From an uncultured Eubacteriales bacterium (GTDB taxonomy: Bacteria > Bacillota_A > Clostridia > Lachnospirales > Lachnospiraceae), in assembly GCA_902803345.1 (NCBI GenBank), contig CADCPV010000358.1, positions 1 to 7,026 on the forward strand: a DNA stretch of 7,026 nt, in the 5' to 3' direction. The position numbers and the translations under genes were made by a program. The notes below the pieces were generated by a model that was given only the letters and a program-made list of their open reading frames with translations, ran no database searches and was not told the DNA's origin. Shown here in pieces: positions 6,605 to 7,026 of this stretch. Position 1 is the first letter of the stretch; the number at the start of each line of letters is the position of its first letter.

Positions 6605-6684
6605 AGACACGGGGACAGGTCTGCCGTTACACGCTGAACGAAGTGAAACAGCGGACCTGTCTTCACGTCTCTCAAAACTTTTTT
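6605..6684 (+). terminator. Long imperfect hairpin plus T-run after yajC (probable operon terminator)
   Basis: The stem has four blocks. 6605-6608 (AGAC) pairs with 6667-6670, 6614-6621 (GACAGGTC) with 6654-6661, 6622-6624 with 6651-6653 (one G-U), and 6626-6632 with 6643-6649 (one mismatch). The loop is 6633-6642. T6 (6679-6684) comes 8 nt after the stem, which is farther than in a textbook terminator. It lies 14 nt beyond the yajC stop and before the rpsJ promoter, a sensible place for termination. The arm also looks like a dispersed palindromic repeat (see findings). Confidence 0.55.
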
Positions 6685-6693
6685 AAATACTGC

Positions 6694-6722
6694 TTGCATT
6701 TCTCTTTCAGTTGTGGTATATT
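6694..6722 (+). promoter_or_regulatory. Predicted promoter of the rpsJ (S10) ribosomal protein operon
   Basis: TTGCAT (-35, 6694-6699) and TATATT (-10, 6717-6722) are separated by 17 nt. TGG directly before the -10 box provides an extended -10 element. The expected start near 6729 leaves a leader of about 225 nt before rpsJ. The AT-rich stretch 6679-6690 upstream of the -35 box could act as an UP-like element, which would fit a highly expressed ribosomal protein operon. Confidence 0.75.
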
Positions 6723-6751
6723 GTACGGTGCTGTGGCATGATAGCGAGGAT

Positions 6752-6793
6752 GTGTGAGGTTGCTGATGTGCTGCAAACATCAGGTTTTTACAC
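6752..6793 (+). promoter_or_regulatory. 5' hairpin of the rpsJ leader, possible attenuator
   Basis: A perfect 7-bp stem (6763-6769 CTGATGT with 6777-6783 ACATCAG, loop GCTGCAA) is followed by G and T5 (6785-6789), resembling a small intrinsic terminator about 60 nt into the transcript. Alternatively, the T-run takes part in a lower stem, 6752-6757 (GTGTGA) with 6788-6793 (6 bp, one G-U), which would give one long arm instead. The two readings have opposite regulatory meaning. Confidence 0.4.
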
Positions 6794-6816
6794 GGAGCGA
6801 ATGTCAGGTCAATCCA

Positions 6817-6950
6817 GGCGACAAGTCACTGTACAGCTGAAGATTACCGATGCAGGGTAGTCAGAAAATGTGCGTTCACTCACGACACGCACGGGTATGT
6901 GTACAGTCACCGCTTGTCGTACTTTCAAAAAGTGCGAAAAGGAGGCGACT
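6817..6950 (+). ncRNA. Structured cis-regulatory leader of the rpsJ operon (predicted multibranch fold)
   Basis: A long-range helix pairs 6819-6825 (CGACAAG) with 6913-6919 (CTTGTCG). After an internal loop it continues as 6829-6835 (CTGTACA) with 6900-6906 (TGTACAG). It encloses two local hairpins: 6837-6840 with 6861-6864 continued by 6845-6848 with 6856-6859, and 6870-6875 (GTGCGT) with 6887-6892 (ACGCAC). A further hairpin, 6921-6925 with 6929-6933, lies just before the Shine-Dalgarno site. In E. coli the S10 operon leader is the target of feedback by ribosomal protein L4. Whether this leader binds L4, another r-protein or nothing is not known from the sequence. No reading frame in it looks coding. 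Confidence 0.5.
6937..6945 (+). promoter_or_regulatory. Strong ribosome binding site of rpsJ
   Basis: AAAAGGAGG is a near-complete anti-16S match, 10 nt before the ATG at 6956. The spacer is CGAC followed by T6. Its CGAC (6946-6949) could also pair with GTCG (6916-6919), which would compete with the long-range leader helix. Confidence 0.8.
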
Positions 6951-6955
6951 TTTTT

Positions 6956-7026
6956 ATGGCAAAAAACATTATGAGGATCACTCTGAAGGCGTATGATCAT
7001 CAGCTCGTGGATCAGAGCGCGGCGAA
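6956..7026 (+). CDS. rpsJ: 30S ribosomal protein S10, N-terminal part (runs off window)
   Basis: The first 23 codons are visible and the frame stays open to the window end. MRITLKAYDHQLVDQSA (residues 6-22) is the characteristic S10 N-terminus, comparable to the E. coli segment RIRIRLKAFDHRLIDQ. S10 is normally about 102-105 residues, so roughly 80 are outside. It is a 30S head protein and also the antitermination factor NusE. In most bacteria rpsJ is the first gene of the S10 operon, followed by rplC, rplD and others. The strong promoter, long leader and strong ribosome binding site here fit that position. The start at 6956 was preferred over the in-frame ATG at codon 6 because of the GGAGG 10 nt upstream. 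Confidence 0.95.
   Translation, partial: MAKNIMRITLKAYDHQLVDQSAA

Noticed and set aside
6541..6741. 66-codon + strand frame after yajC
   Set aside because: It starts inside yajC in another frame and runs through the hairpin and the rpsJ promoter. There is no ribosome binding site and no protein-like pattern.
6809..7000. 63-codon - strand frame over the rpsJ leader
   Set aside because: It is antisense to the leader and the rpsJ start, with no ribosome binding site. The openness is explained by base composition.
1..7026. CRISPR arrays, tRNA genes, insertion sequences, phage or defence genes
   Set aside because: I read both strands for regularly spaced repeats, cloverleaf-type pairing, transposase motifs and defence domains and found none. 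The window reads as housekeeping chromosome.

Overview
The window looks like ordinary chromosome from a Gram-positive, anaerobe-type Firmicute, most likely in the Clostridia and perhaps Lachnospiraceae. I judge this from the style of the Tgt, YajC and S10 proteins, the fused SecDF, the purine-rich Shine-Dalgarno sites, and promoters with a 17-base spacer and a TG extension of the -10 box. Base composition looks moderately GC-rich, but I did not compute it. All supported genes are on the + strand. I see no mobile element, CRISPR array, tRNA or rRNA.

Layout: (1) 1-1047, the 3' part of an aldo/keto reductase with a C-terminal iron-sulfur domain, closed by a clear intrinsic terminator. (2) 1161-2570, a MATE-family multidrug/cation antiporter. 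(3) 2571-2755, an intergenic region with a 15-bp perfect inverted repeat that overlaps a good promoter, followed by a leader of about 100 nt. (4) 2756-6590, a probable secretion/tRNA-modification operon: fused secDF, then tgt 9 nt downstream, then yajC after a 79-nt gap with a GC-rich repeat pair. (5) 6591-6955, 365 nt without a gene. It holds a long imperfect hairpin followed by a T-run, a strong extended -10 promoter, and a leader of about 225 nt with extensive predicted pairing. (6) 6956 to the window end, the first 23 codons of rpsJ (ribosomal protein S10), which usually opens the large S10/spc ribosomal protein operon.

How the genes fit together: SecDF and YajC are accessory parts of the SecYEG translocon, and tgt is linked to them in many bacteria (for example tgt-yajC-secD-secF in E. 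coli). Here the order is permuted to secDF-tgt-yajC. The reductase and the MATE pump appear to be separate transcription units.

I did not find a new multi-gene system. The points most worth a second look are an Asp-to-Ala change at a proton-pathway position in the SecF half of SecDF, a lipoprotein-type N-terminus on YajC, the structured rpsJ leader, and the dyad that encloses the secDF promoter spacer. All pairings were found by eye, without energy calculation or database comparison.
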